From positions 24,085,848 through 24,149,847 of the forward strand of contig BRKX01000012.1 in the NCBI GenBank assembly GCA_026008535.1: 64,000 nucleotides of DNA, written 5' to 3'. How positions within the stretch are numbered: the first letter of the stretch is position 1; every line of letters begins with the position of its first letter. Origin of the DNA: Perilla frutescens. Its lineage: Eukaryota; Streptophyta; Magnoliopsida; Lamiales; Lamiaceae. Below the pieces are notes generated by a model that saw only the letters and a program-made list of their open reading frames with translations, was not told where the DNA came from and searched no databases. Made by a program: the position numbers and the translations under genes. Shown piece by piece: positions 48,601-57,228 of this stretch.

Positions 48601-48879
48601 GGATATAAATGAATGTGTGGCTCCTGTATCAAACAAGGCTAGTACTGGTACATTTAGAATACTCAACATACCTGCCATAGTTCTTGGATCTTGAGCTGCC
48701 TCTTGTTGTGTCATAACATATGCTCGCCCTTTAGGTGGTGGTGGTCGATGTTGTGAAGTTTGTGGTTTTCGACGTTGTGGCGGTGGTGGTTGGCGTTGTG
48801 GAGGTGATGGCCGATATTGTGGAGACGATGGTGGCTGACGTTGGTTAAGTCCTGGGCCCGCAAAGCGTGGATAGCTCAT
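45604..48879 (-). CDS. Gypsy pol polyprotein: protease, RT, RNase H, integrase (1091 codons)
   Basis: Long uninterrupted frame. N-terminus Pro/Gln-rich (residues 1-50), then protease (VLALFDTGATHSFIS, DTG active site, near 80-95), RT (LRMCIDYRELN; FLKIDLRSGYHQL; VIVFIDDILVYS with FIDD as catalytic box, about 320-440), RNase H (VVFSDASKQGLG; LYTDHKSLKYLFE, about 560-670) and integrase (zinc-binding CIVCQQVKAEH; catalytic D in HISMDFVVGLPK and VSDRDTRFTSKF, E in GQTERTIQTMEDML, about 780-1050). The ATG is not the true start: gag and pol share one frame, broken upstream by a stop within the zinc knuckle. The 3' end is truncated by the small deletion noted above. Catalytic residues all look intact, so this is a recent copy. 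Confidence 0.92.
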   Translation of the reverse strand: MSYPRFAGPGLNQRQPPSSPQYRPSPPQRQPPPPQRRKPQTSQHRPPPPKGRAYVMTQQEAAQDPRTMAGMLSILNVPVLALFDTGATHSFISTNLSKKLSLEGSMIETTLEISIPSGKTVESNRICKSLEMKFHQKIMHADLYMLNLKDFDVILGMDWLRANHAVIKCHEKEIVFQIPGENEFIFYGAKMGIVPRVVTAIRALKMLKKGNCQAFLVSLVKDQTLAEKIEEVPIVREYQDVFPEDLSGLPPDRQVEFNIELVPGAAPVSKSPYRMAEKELQELKVQLQELLDKRFIQPSVSPWGAPVLFVKKNDGSLRMCIDYRELNKLTIKNKYPLPRIDDLFDQLRGTCVFLKIDLRSGYHQLKIRKDDVLKSAFRTRYGHYEFVVMPFGLSNAPAFFMDMMNRAFHPYLDQFVIVFIDDILVYSRSREKHEEHLRIVLDTLRREKLYAKFSKCEFWLNKVVFLGHVVSSQGIMVDPAKVEAVSEWRTPTNASKIRSFLGLAGYYRRFIKGFSKIARPLTQLTRKGVRFQWTKDCEESFLELKQRLVTAPVLTIPEGSEGFVVFSDASKQGLGCVLIQHGKVVAYASRQLRPHELNYPTHDLELAAVVYALKIWRHYLYGGKCELYTDHKSLKYLFEQKELNMRQRRWLKLVKDYDCTILYHPGKANVVADALSRKSREEQNFFLTSQVQLINDFANMRIEVVLPPENIEAKIMALIAKSTLRCRIIEAQDKDDYLRKIRIEVEKGNFSNFSLRDDRALSFQGRICVPQDMELKREILDEAHITPYTAYPGSTKMYQDLKGLFWWKNMKDDIGSYVQKCIVCQQVKAEHQRPTGLLRPLKIPEWKWEHISMDFVVGLPKSTRGNEAIWVIVDRLTKSAHFLPIKMTFGLDRLAQVYLQEIVRLHGVPVTIVSDRDTRFTSKFWQSLQRAMGTRLNFITAFHPQTDGQTERTIQTMEDMLRVIVLDLGGNWENYIPLVEFAYNNSYQATIRMAPYEALYGQKCRSPLYWDEVGERKILGPELVENTVAIISKIRERIKTAQDRQKSYADQRRRDLEFKAGDKVFLKVSPTRGVIRFGKRGKLKPRYIGRL

Positions 48880-49809
48880 TGCAGTATGACCAGGTTACCT
48901 ACAACGGAAACATACTCCTTTATACAACAAGCATTCTCCACTATGATTTTTTCCACAGGTTGGGCATACCGATTTGTTCACACGATTATTCGAGTTGGAT
49001 CCCTCTCCTATTTTCATTGATGGGTAGCTATTATATTATTTAGGTTTTTCCTCTACCCATTTTCTTTTCCCTGTGATAGCTTGATCTATAAGCCTTCGAT
49101 TAATAGTAGGTAGAGCTCGAAATTCGATCTTCAAAGCTCGATCCAAAACTTCTGCATAAGAGAGTAACTTTAATCCCGCCAAAATACAGCTGATTTCAGG
49201 TCGTAATCCTTTTTCAAAACGTTGAGCCTTCTTACACTCTGTATCGACTAGATGACTAGCGTATCGAGATAATTGACTGAACTTCCTATCATATTCTGTC
49301 ACAGTCATATTCTCTTGCCTCAACTAAAGAAACTCAGCTTCTTTTAGATCCCTATATGATGAGGGAATATATTTTTGTATAACAGCCTGCTGAAATTTTT
49401 CCCATGTTAAACCAAGTTGTTCTTCTTGGGTCATTGTCTTGCTATGCGACTCCCACCAGTGATCAGCATCCTCGACCAATTGGAAAACAGCACAAGAGAC
49501 TCGCTGTATATCAGTACACATGATATGGTTGAAAATACGTTCTAAGGCACGAAGCCATCCTTCTGCGGCTGTTGGTTCACCTCTTCCATCAAACGTTGGT
49601 GGTTGATATTTTCAAAATTGCTCAATAACTCGGCTAGTATTATCATCCGGCTCCATCTGAACTTGAGTATTTTGAGTTGCAGCGAATTATTGTGCCATAC
49701 CTCGAAACATATTATATAAATTTGACATGGGATCTTCTTCCGTTACTTCCTCGACTCGCAGTGGATGGCCAAGTTCTTGACCCCTACCAGATTGACGACC
49801 TCTAGGCAT
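48880..49809 (-). pseudogene. Gypsy gag with zinc knuckle, several stops
   Basis: Starts at ATG 49809 (MPRGRQSGRGQEL). Conserved gag words: YQPPTFDGRGEPTAAEGWL, FQLVEDADHWWES, LTWEKFQQAVIQKYIP, MTVTEYDRKFSQLSRYA and RFEKGLRPEI. The zinc-binding region CPTCGKNHSGECL ... GVCFRCR, stop, PGHTA is cut by a TAA. In-frame stops near 49690, 49610, 49324, 49036 and 48897, most explicable by single-base changes. It runs into pol in the same frame. Confidence 0.85.
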
Positions 49810-50101
49810 TTTCTGTTTATAGCATAAAAGATTTATAATTCCTCCAATATACATATATTACAAAAATTATTTTCTATAACTATGCAAGTTAATAATTAAT
49901 AGCTCACATAATACAAACTGCATATATATAAGGTCGTCCCCAAAATTGTTCATTTAATTCTACACAAGTGGAATACATCATCTACACTCTGTATCTACAT
50001 ACAAAAGGTGTAGCCTACGTCATACCCATATATACGTTATACACTAAGGTCGGCCAAGAGTAGGGACTGACAACAACATTAGTTCACCAAAGAGCAGTAT
50101 C

Positions 50102-50725
50102 CTATTCAGGGTCAGAGTTGTCCTCCATAGGCTCTTCCTCGGGATCTTCCTCCTCAGAGTCCTCATCTTCCAAATCCTCTACTGGGTCTTCTTCTGGATC
50201 CTCTTCATCTTCGGAATCTTCATCTTCATGATTATTCTCCTGATTTGCTCCGATTGGAGTTTGGATAGGACTTTCGTCTATATCTCCAAATTCATTGTAT
50301 AGAGGTCCTCCATCCTCTATCTCTTCCCTAGGTTCATTATTTCCTTGATTCCTATGGGATAGTACATCTCTTCTTGGTGGAGGTTGGTCGTGTCCTATCC
50401 AAAATGAAACTATTGTGGTCGTAAATTTTCTGTAGTTGATGTTGAGTGAACGCATGCCTGGTTCAAACCACATGCGTTCTTTATAAAGTTCCTCTGCTTG
50501 AGGTTGGAAGAAGTCAGAAAGTGTGTTGATCAATCGACGAGTAGCTTCATGCTCAGAGGGTCCTCCTGGTACATCTTTTACTTCTCTCCACTTACTTAAC
50601 ATTCGTGTTGTGTGTACTCCCACATCATCATCAGGATTCCGTTGATACATTCTATAAGTTGCTAACTTCCGCTCATATAGGGGAATTCTTACACTTTTCC
50701 TAGGGGCTCGAATCGGTCCTGCCAT
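50102..50725 (-). CDS. Extra ORF between PBS and gag of the gypsy element (207 codons), unknown function
   Basis: Intact ORF in sense orientation, starting about 350 bp after the primer-binding site and ending about 290 bp before gag. The first ~30 residues are basic (MAGPIRAPRKSVRIPLYERK); the middle has mixed composition (RLINTLSDFFQPQAEELYKE, WFEPGMRSLNINYRKFTTT); the last ~55 residues are extremely acidic (NHEDEDSEDEEDPEEDP and similar). No domain recognised, no transmembrane segment. Gag next door carries five stops while this frame has none, which hints at either chance or use. Ogre elements are known to carry an ORF upstream of gag; a standard Tekay element is not described with one as far as I recall. 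Confidence 0.6.
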   Translation of the reverse strand: MAGPIRAPRKSVRIPLYERKLATYRMYQRNPDDDVGVHTTRMLSKWREVKDVPGGPSEHEATRRLINTLSDFFQPQAEELYKERMWFEPGMRSLNINYRKFTTTIVSFWIGHDQPPPRRDVLSHRNQGNNEPREEIEDGGPLYNEFGDIDESPIQTPIGANQENNHEDEDSEDEEDPEEDPVEDLEDEDSEEEDPEEEPMEDNSDPE

Positions 50726-51070
50726 CTGTCTTTAGAACGTAAGTAATGAATATATATAATTATCATAACATTCTATAGTTCAAGCATGATCTGTAGTCTT
50801 AGTGGAATCCACTTAGAATCCCAGTTCCCATAAACTAATAACAATCATAAATATTGCATTTTCATCAATATCATACATCATAATATAATCTCACAAAATT
50901 AAATATTTGCATCATATAGCATACTCAACATTACGTTTGTCATGTATGTGCGAATTTAAACTTTTCAGTACCTGATCGGAATTGGGTAGGCGTAGAGACA
51001 GTGGACTATTAGGCCATTTTTTTCCAACTTAATGAATATATGACATAAAACAAGTCTACAGAAACGTAGA

Positions 51071-51085
51071 CCTGCTCTGATACCA
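51071..51085 (-). promoter_or_regulatory. Primer-binding site of the gypsy element (initiator tRNA-Met type)
   Basis: The minus-strand sequence TGGTATCAGAGCAGG lies three bases after the 5' LTR end (…GTGTTACA GAG). It matches the common plant retrotransposon PBS complementary to initiator tRNA-Met. Confidence 0.9.
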
Positions 51086-51088
51086 CTC

Positions 51089-52292
51089 TGTAACACCCCG
51101 AATCTCGATATGAGAACTGAGTGCTATAAAATAATTTTTTTTATAAATAAATAAGATTATTTAAATTATTGATAAAATGTTAACAATAGTATTAAACATT
51201 CACAAACTGCATCTTCAAAACTCAGTTTTCTATTCACATAAAAAACTCGAAACCATTTATTTACATTCATACCAATATTTTATTTAAATCCTACAAGCGG
51301 AAGATTTTTTTTTTTAAAATATAAACAGTCTTTCAGTTCAAAATAGTACTAGATAATATATATACCAAAAAAAAAAAAAAACATAATGGCCAACAGCCAC
51401 CACGTCGCCACGACCTGCACAGCTTTCCCTATCTGCAGGAACAATATTAACATGGGGTGAGCATTCGAACACTCAGTGGGAACACACATTGTCCCAACTA
51501 AATCAAATCATATAGTGAACATAACATCTTGCATGTACTTGAAACATAGAACACGTGGGTCTGCGTAGGATGTGGCCACATAACAATAGGGTGGTATTAA
51601 ACCACAGTGGTATAAACCACACCATCGGTACGGTTCATATCTTAGCCCTTTCGACCTCGGATATTAGCTGTAAACTATAGGCAAGTACATACAATTTACT
51701 TACACATCAAACACTTGAGTTTATAAATCATTCACATAATATAATTTAACAGAGACAATAATAAAAATACTAGAAAGTGTTGTTATGTTACTCACCTTAC
51801 AACAAGTAACCTTAACGCAGCACAAAAGTGAAATTCTCTTTTAAGTTCCGATCTCGTTTGCCAAGCCTTATCCTTTTGTAGAATCTCCTACTACCAGAAT
51901 ACAGTAAAGTTTCTTCTTCTTTTTTTTATGAATGACTTCTTTCTTTTTCTCTCCCAATTCCAAAACAGAGATTACGAAATCTATCTGTTTTATCATTTGC
52001 ACTCTAATACCCTAGCTATCCTAACAAAATTATGGTTATGACATGTGTATAAGCTATGTTAGTAGGTGATAGACGTGTCAAGATGACCAATTCTAAGAAT
52101 AATGAGAACTTAATCTTTGAGATTAATCATTTCAATTATTATATATATATATATATATATTTTATATATTTTTCCGAAACTCTAATATATAATTATTATT
52201 GTTATTATTATTATTTTCCAAACCAACCATATCCTTAACTCATTATTATATATAATTATTACTATAATTATTTTTATTGTATAGGTGTTACA
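51089..52292 (-). repeat. 5' LTR of the chromodomain gypsy element (1204 bp)
   Basis: Adjacent to the PBS on its inner side; outer flank ATTTA duplicates the sequence left of the 3' LTR. Confidence 0.92.
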
Positions 52293-52297
52293 ATTTA

Positions 52298-52898
52298 TCT
52301 CTTTGATTTTCTCGGACTTGTTGTTTGAACTTGGCCTTTGAAGTTTTCGGGGAAAATTTGTATCCTCGATCTTCTTTGACTTAATCTTTAGTCTTGATAA
52401 CGTTAACTCGGAGGGCTGACGCCTTGTTTTCGGATCAAACACCAATTTCAGAATGAATTTGATGAAAAACGCCTTTGACTGTCTTGCTTATGGATCAAAC
52501 GTCGTCTTCGGGATGAATTTGGTGAAGAACGCCTTTGAATGTCACAAGAATGCCTTGAATATCTGAGAGAATTTCACTTATGGAAGTTCTCAAATTCTTG
52601 AACTCTTCAAATGACTTCTGATGTGATTTTCAACTGATATGGAGGCCCCTATTTATAGTTGTAGGGAAAGAGATCTAGAGCTGATGTGACACTATTTCAT
52701 TAGCTGTTGGAAATTGATATATATTTTTTGAAAGATATTTATTTGTTGCCAAAGACTCTTGATGTTTATCATATAATAATATCTTTATTATTTAAATATT
52801 TTATTTAATTTTGGATTTCATAAGATTCCAAAACTAAATAAATATATAAAAATCCATAAAAATATTATTTAGAATATTATAAAATTTTGTCACCTACA
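52298..52898 (-). repeat. Distal part of the gag-only element's 3' LTR
   Basis: Continues the LTR begun at 43903-44069 after the gypsy insertion. Aligns to 55001-55600 of the intact 5' LTR with few differences. Confidence 0.85.
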
Positions 52899-52966
52899 AA
52901 TGCCCCCCTTGAGACTTGTTCATGGACGACTTGTCGTTTGAAATGAATGAGTCTCGAAAATTGATT

Positions 52967-53700
52967 AGATAGTTTAAACTTGTATCAAGGAGTCTTGAAC
53001 TTGAATTTAGTAGATAGTTTATACTCGTGTCAAGGAGTTCTTGAAATTAAACTTGTGAATAGTTTATACTCATATTCAAGAGTTCTTCAATTTGAATTTA
53101 TTAGATAGTTTATACTCGTATCAAGGAGCCTTCAATTTGGATTTGAATTTAGATAGTTTATGCTCTTATCAGGGAGTCTTCAATATTTTTGACTTGGATA
53201 GTTTATGCTCATATCAGGGAGCTTTCTTGAACTTGGATAGTTTATGCTCATATCGAGGAACTTTCAACTTGAATTTGGACTTTGTAGACCTTTTATACTC
53301 GTGTCCGAGAGTACTTGGATTTGAATTTGGATTTGCAGACATTTTATACTCGTATCAAGGAGTCTTAAATTTAAATTTGTAGACATTTTATACTCATGTC
53401 AAAGAGTCTTGAATTTGAATTTGTAGACCTTTTATACTCGTGCCAATGAGTCTTGTATTTAAATTTGACTTTGTAGATATTTTATACTCGTGTCAAGGAG
53501 TCTTGGTATTTCTTGAAGAGTTTAGATAGTTTTGACTCTTATCAAGGAGCTTTGGAAGATAGTTTTGACTCTTATCAAGGAGCATTAGAAGATAGTTTTG
53601 GCTCTTATCTAGGAGCATTGCCATTTTGAAGACTTTAGATAGTTTTAGCTCTTATCAAGGAGCTTTGGAAGATAGTTTAAGCTCTTATCGAGGAGCGTTT
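52967..53700. repeat. Minisatellite of about 17 units in the gag-only element
   Basis: Seventeen imperfect tandem units of about 33-51 bp with the core GATAGTTTATACTCGTATCA then AGGAGTCTT; later units read GATAGTTTTGACTCTTATCA. Length variation sits in an AATTTGAATTT-like spacer. On the plus strand the array is partly open as repeated LDSLYSYQGAF words; the element is transcribed from the other strand, so this is probably incidental. The array lies between the end of gag and the 3' LTR, the position where some gypsy families (Ogre) carry tandem repeats. Confidence 0.9.
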
Positions 53701-53771
53701 GTACTTTATTTTCATGGATTGAAATATTTATTAGAGGACTTGAAAGGACCTATGATGAGATTTGTAGCCGT

Positions 53772-53820
53772 TTTATCATCATCATCATCATCATCTTCTT
53801 CTTCTTCTTCTTCTTCTTCA
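53772..53820. repeat. ATC/TTC trinucleotide microsatellite
   Basis: Runs of TCA, then TCT/TTC, just downstream of gag in the gag-only element; open as a serine stretch on the plus strand, which I regard as noise. Confidence 0.9.
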
Positions 53821-53858
53821 CTTGGAGATTCCTCGAAATGTTTGCCCCCATCATTTAT

Positions 53859-54760
53859 TTATGGCTCTTTTTCAAAGTTGTGATGTTTTTGCATTAACAG
53901 TTCTTGAACTTCATTTGCGGCCATGCTTAACTCCATGTCATAAGCTCTAGTGGCCAATTCCTCGAAGGTCTTTAGTTGAATCTCTTTCAAAATATATCGA
54001 AGACCCCAACACATGCCTTGGATGCACATTTCAATTGCTGAAGTTTCTGATAATTGATCTTTACAATTCAGGCTCAAGTTTCTCCAACGGTTGATGTAGT
54101 CGATGACGGAATCTTCTTTTTGTTGGTTTGTATTTGTGAGTTCAACCAAGCTAACTGTCCTTTGAGTACTGTAAAAGTGGTTAAGGAATTCTTTCTCCAG
54201 TTGCCCTCAACTATCAATCGAATTTGGCTCCAAATCGGTATACCAATCAAACGCGTTGTCTTTTAAAGAATGAACGAATTGCTTCACCAAGTGATCTTCG
54301 TATGTCCCAGCATCATTACAGGTCTCTACAAAGTGAGCCACATGTTGTCTTGGATTTTCTTTGCCATCAAATTGTTGAAACTTTGGCGGCCGGTAGCCAT
54401 CTGGCATCTTTAAGTTGTCAATTCTTTGAGTATATGACTTGTTGTAAGTCCAAAGTGATTTATGGCTCTCTCTAGACTTGTCTTTGATTGTCTTCAGTAT
54501 GAAATTTTTGAGTTGATCAACTTGTATTGAGCCATCAGACGAGATTTTAATTTCTTTAGCTGTAGATTTTCCACTTTTATTAGCATGTAGCTTCATAGAT
54601 ATCTCAACTTCAGCATTATCATTCACTTGCTCACCACCAAAATCAACAATCATTTCTTTATTTAGCTTCAAGATTTGAGCATCCCATTCTTGTATTCGCT
54701 TGACAAGTCCTTCGGCCATCTTCGTTAAATTTACAATTTGTTCTTCCAGAATTGTAGACA
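53859..54760 (-). pseudogene. gag of the gag-only LTR element, one in-frame stop
   Basis: The reading frame starts at MSTILEEQIVNLTKMAEGLV (ATG near 54760) with a coiled-coil-like N-terminus, then YRPPKFQQFDGKENPRQHVA, HFVETCNDAGTYEDHLVKQF and FDWYTDLEPNSIDS. A TGA stop follows where relatives usually have Trp (SWEQLE). The frame continues GQLEKEFLNHFYST, VIDYINRWRNLSLNCKDQL and EELATRAYDMELSMA, and ends at 53859. This is Retrotrans_gag of a Ty3-gypsy type. No protease or RT follows. Confidence 0.85.
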
Positions 54761-54814
54761 TCTTGATGCTTGAGAAAATTGATGAAGAGAAGAGATGAGA
54801 GGTAGAGATTGTCC

Positions 54815-54833
54815 TACTGGGCGTGCCAAAATT
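54815..54833 (-). promoter_or_regulatory. Primer-binding site region of the gag-only element
   Basis: On the minus strand the LTR end (GTGTTACA) is followed by AATTTTGGCACGCCCAGTAGG. TTGGCACGCCCAGTAGG-like sequences occur at this position in many plant gypsy elements; I do not assign the tRNA. Confidence 0.6.
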
Positions 54834-55600
54834 TGTAACACAAATTTTTGTATTTAATTTGGTAAAACACAAAACAATGTACAATAAAATGATTTCGGAT
54901 CAAAAATATAAATTTATGAATCCAATCTCTATTTTTTCTCTGATTTTTCTCTTCAAAACTTGATTTTCAAACGGTCTTTGAAATCTTCAGAGTAAATTTG
55001 TCTCTTTGATTTTCTCAGACTTGTTGTTTGAACTTGTCCTTTGAAGTTTTTGGGGAAGATTTGTATCCTCGATCTTCTTTGACTTGATCTTTAGTCTTGA
55101 TAGCGTTAATTCGGAGGGCCGATGCCTTGTTTTCGGATCAAATGTCAATTTCGAAATGAATTTGATGAAGAACGCCTTTGACTGCCTTGCTTATGGATCA
55201 AATGTCGTCTTCGGGATGAATTTGGTGAAGAACGCCTTTGAATGTCACAAGAACGCCTTGAATATCTGAGAGAATTTCACTTATGGAAGTTATCAAATTC
55301 TTGAACTCTTCAAATGACTTCTGGTGTGATTTTCAACTGATATGGAGCCCCTATTTATAGTTGTAGGGAGAGAGATCTAGAGCTGATGTGACACTATCTC
55401 ATTGGCTGTTGGAAATTGATATATATTTTTTAAAAGATATTTATTTGTTGCCAAAGACTCTTGATGTTTATCATATAATAATATCTTTATTATTTAAATA
55501 TTTTATTTAATTTTGGATTTCATAAGATTCCAAAACTAAATAAATATATAAAAATCCATAAAAATATTATTTATAATATTATAAAATTTTGTCACCTACA
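54834..55600 (-). repeat. 5' LTR of the gag-only element (767 bp)
   Basis: Intact copy, TGTAACACAAATTTTTG ... TTTTGTCACCTACA; directly followed by the rest of the copia LTR (TTGCCATTAGGACAAACC). Confidence 0.9.
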
Positions 55601-55643
55601 ATTGCCATTAGGACAAACCTTTGAGCTCTATGATTTTGAAAAA

Positions 55644-56993
55644 GGGATAAGGGCCAAATTGGCCGCTGAACTTATTTGGGGGGCTCAATTGGCCCATTAC
55701 AACTTTTTTGGGCTCAATTGGGCCACCGCGTTGTTAAAATCGGCTCAATTGAGCCACCGCGTGACGGAGACCGTTAGAGCTCCGTTAAATGGACATAAAA
55801 CGACGTCGTTTTGCTCTCTTTTTTACCCGACCCGCAGCTAATCCCTAACCCGACCCACTCTTAATTTTCTTTTTATTTTTATTTTTATTTTCATTTTTTA
55901 CTTGTTCTTCATTGATCGTCATTGATTTAAGGCAATGTTCATCCTCTAAAAAAATTTCCAAAAAATTGGCTAAAATTGCTCACTCCTCTGCAGCACAATC
56001 TGCAAAAAATTCCACAATCAAAATACACCAATCCGACCCACTCCATCTCACAGCTGGAACCATCACTCGCTCCAAAGTTGCTCATTCGCTCCTACACTTC
56101 CTGCCTCCATCCTCCCTTCACCTTCCTTAAACCTGTCACTGCATCACCAACCTCGAACAGCTCTTCGCCATCCGATTCTACCCATATCTCCCTTCTTCTT
56201 TCCAACCCATCCTTCAAACACACACATCAAGCCAACTCATCACATCTCACCATTTAGACACAAACAACTCCACATCATCAACCAATCGATTCAGACTCAG
56301 AAAATTCAAAGGAAGAAGAGATAGATTCAGGGGAGGGCGAGAGAAAATTATCTAGCATCGTCGCCCTGACTTAGTTCCGATGAGCTCCTTGTTGTCTGAG
56401 GATTCGTCAAATGAAGATGGTCGCCCCTTAATAGCTCTGAAAGTTCGCCGTACTCCGCCGTTGACCGCGAGACCGCCCATGTCGAAATCAACAGCCGCTT
56501 CATCAATTTCGGTGTTTGACATCCTCGCAGCCCTATTCTCAGAAAATCGGGCATCACCGGATTTATCTGTCTCTCTAGTGGCTGGCGAAGGGGCGCCTCC
56601 TTCCTCGTAGACTCCAACAACCTCTGCGAGGCTTCTCTTAGCGGAATTGGATAGGCAAACTGCGACGAATTTGGGATTTGGGATTTGAAATCTAGTTGGG
56701 GAATTTGGAATTTGAAATCCCCAAATTAACAGATTTGATTTTGTGGTTTTTAGATTATTGGATCGGGTTAGGGATTAAGAGTGGATCGGGTTAGGGGTTA
56801 GCTACAGGTCGGGTAAAAAAAAGAGCAAAACGACATCGTTTTATGTCCATTTAACGGAGCTCTAACGGTCTCCGTCACGCGGTGGCCCAATTGAGCCAAT
56901 TTTAACATTGTGGTAGCCCAATTGAGCCCAAAAAAGTTGTAGTGACCCAATTGAGCCCCAAATAAGTTTAGTGGCCAATTTGGACCTTATCCC
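55644..56993. mobile_element. Mutator-like element with long inverted ends and GC-rich interior
   Basis: Termini GGGATAAGGGCCAAATTGG and, inverted, GGGATAAGGTCCAAATTGG. Inverted repeats about 215 bp (55644-55860 and 56780-56993), including AAAACGACGTCGTTTT / AAAACGACATCGTTTT and GAGCTCCGTTAA. Target duplication TTTGAAAAA (55635-55643) / TTTTAAAAA (56994-57002), 8 of 9 matching, inside the copia 5' LTR. The interior has no transposase but contains a GC-richer, codon-like stretch (about 56040-56660), open on both strands, which could be a captured host gene fragment (Pack-MULE). I do not recognise its protein. Confidence 0.8.
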
Positions 56994-57002
56994 TTTTAAA
57001 AA

Positions 57003-57057
57003 ATTATAGAAAAAAAATCCAAATTTCCCTCGCACTAACATTATATTTTTTCCAACA
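57003..57057 (-). repeat. Terminal piece of the copia 5' LTR
   Basis: ATTATAGAAAAAAAATCC ... TATTTTTTCCAACA matches the end of the left LTR (23870-23924). It marks the right boundary of the whole nest. Confidence 0.85.
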
Positions 57058-57228
57058 TAAGTTTCGAATCTGAAACATCTTCCTTTTATAAATATTGATT
57101 TTCCAGTACTATAGTATTCTTTGGCGAAAGGACAAAGTTCAGTTGTTTAATTATTCTGTAAAATAATTGGAACTTTTAAATCAAAATAAAAAAGAACGGG
57201 TGAAATATATGCGAGAGCTAAAGATTTA

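Larger units (their letters stand above)
44070..52292 (-). mobile_element. Chromodomain Ty3-gypsy element (Tekay/Del-like), nearly complete
   Basis: LTRs 44070-45267 (1198 bp, 3') and 51089-52292 (1204 bp, 5') with about ten differences seen; perfect duplication ATTTA (44065-44069 and 52293-52297). Order on the minus strand: 5' LTR, PBS, extra acidic ORF (50725-50102), gag (49809-48880), protease-RT-RNase H-integrase (48879-45604), chromodomain (45617-45303), polypurine tract, 3' LTR. It lies in the 3' LTR of the gag-only element. Damage is modest: five stops in gag and one small deletion before the chromodomain. Confidence 0.92.
43903..55600 (-). mobile_element. Non-autonomous gag-only LTR element (TR-GAG type)
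   Basis: LTRs start TGTAACACAAATTTTTG and end TTTTGTCACCTACA. The 3' LTR is 43903-44069 plus 52298-52898 (768 bp, split by a gypsy insertion) and the 5' LTR is 54834-55600 (767 bp). Target duplication degenerate: GTTGT (43898-43902) / ATTGC (55601-55605), where the copia LTR suggests GTTGC. Without the nested gypsy it is about 3.5 kb: PBS, gag, a minisatellite, and no protease, RT or integrase. Such elements must use enzymes supplied in trans. Confidence 0.85.
23481..57057 (-). mobile_element. Ty1-copia element expanded by nested insertions
   Basis: LTRs begin TGTTGATTCTAGC and end TTTTTTCCAACA (plus-strand reading). Near-duplication TAATT (23476-23480) / TAAGT (57058-57062). Coding remnants in copia order run right to left: gag (43427-42843 and 37604-37205), protease (about 34960-34777), integrase (34786-34039, then 27688-28220 inverted) and RT-RNase H (25719-24457). 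Subtracting the insertions (Athila-like about 7.8 kb, solo LTR 2.2 kb, hAT 5.2 kb, gag-only element with gypsy 11.7 kb, Mutator-like 1.4 kb) leaves about 5.2 kb, a normal copia length. The canonical copia PBS (TGGTATCAGAGC) is not visible next to the 5' LTR. The element is dead: stops, frameshifts, deletions and an inversion. Confidence 0.85.

Noticed and set aside
53092..53382. Plus-strand ORF with repeated LDSLYSYQGAF words
   Set aside because: Antisense to the element's transcription and a direct result of the minisatellite; not kept in frame over the whole array.
52967..53700. Regularly spaced repeats resembling an array such as CRISPR
   Set aside because: Units vary in length (33-51 bp) and are degenerate along their whole length, with no constant repeat plus unique spacers; it lies in a plant LTR element.
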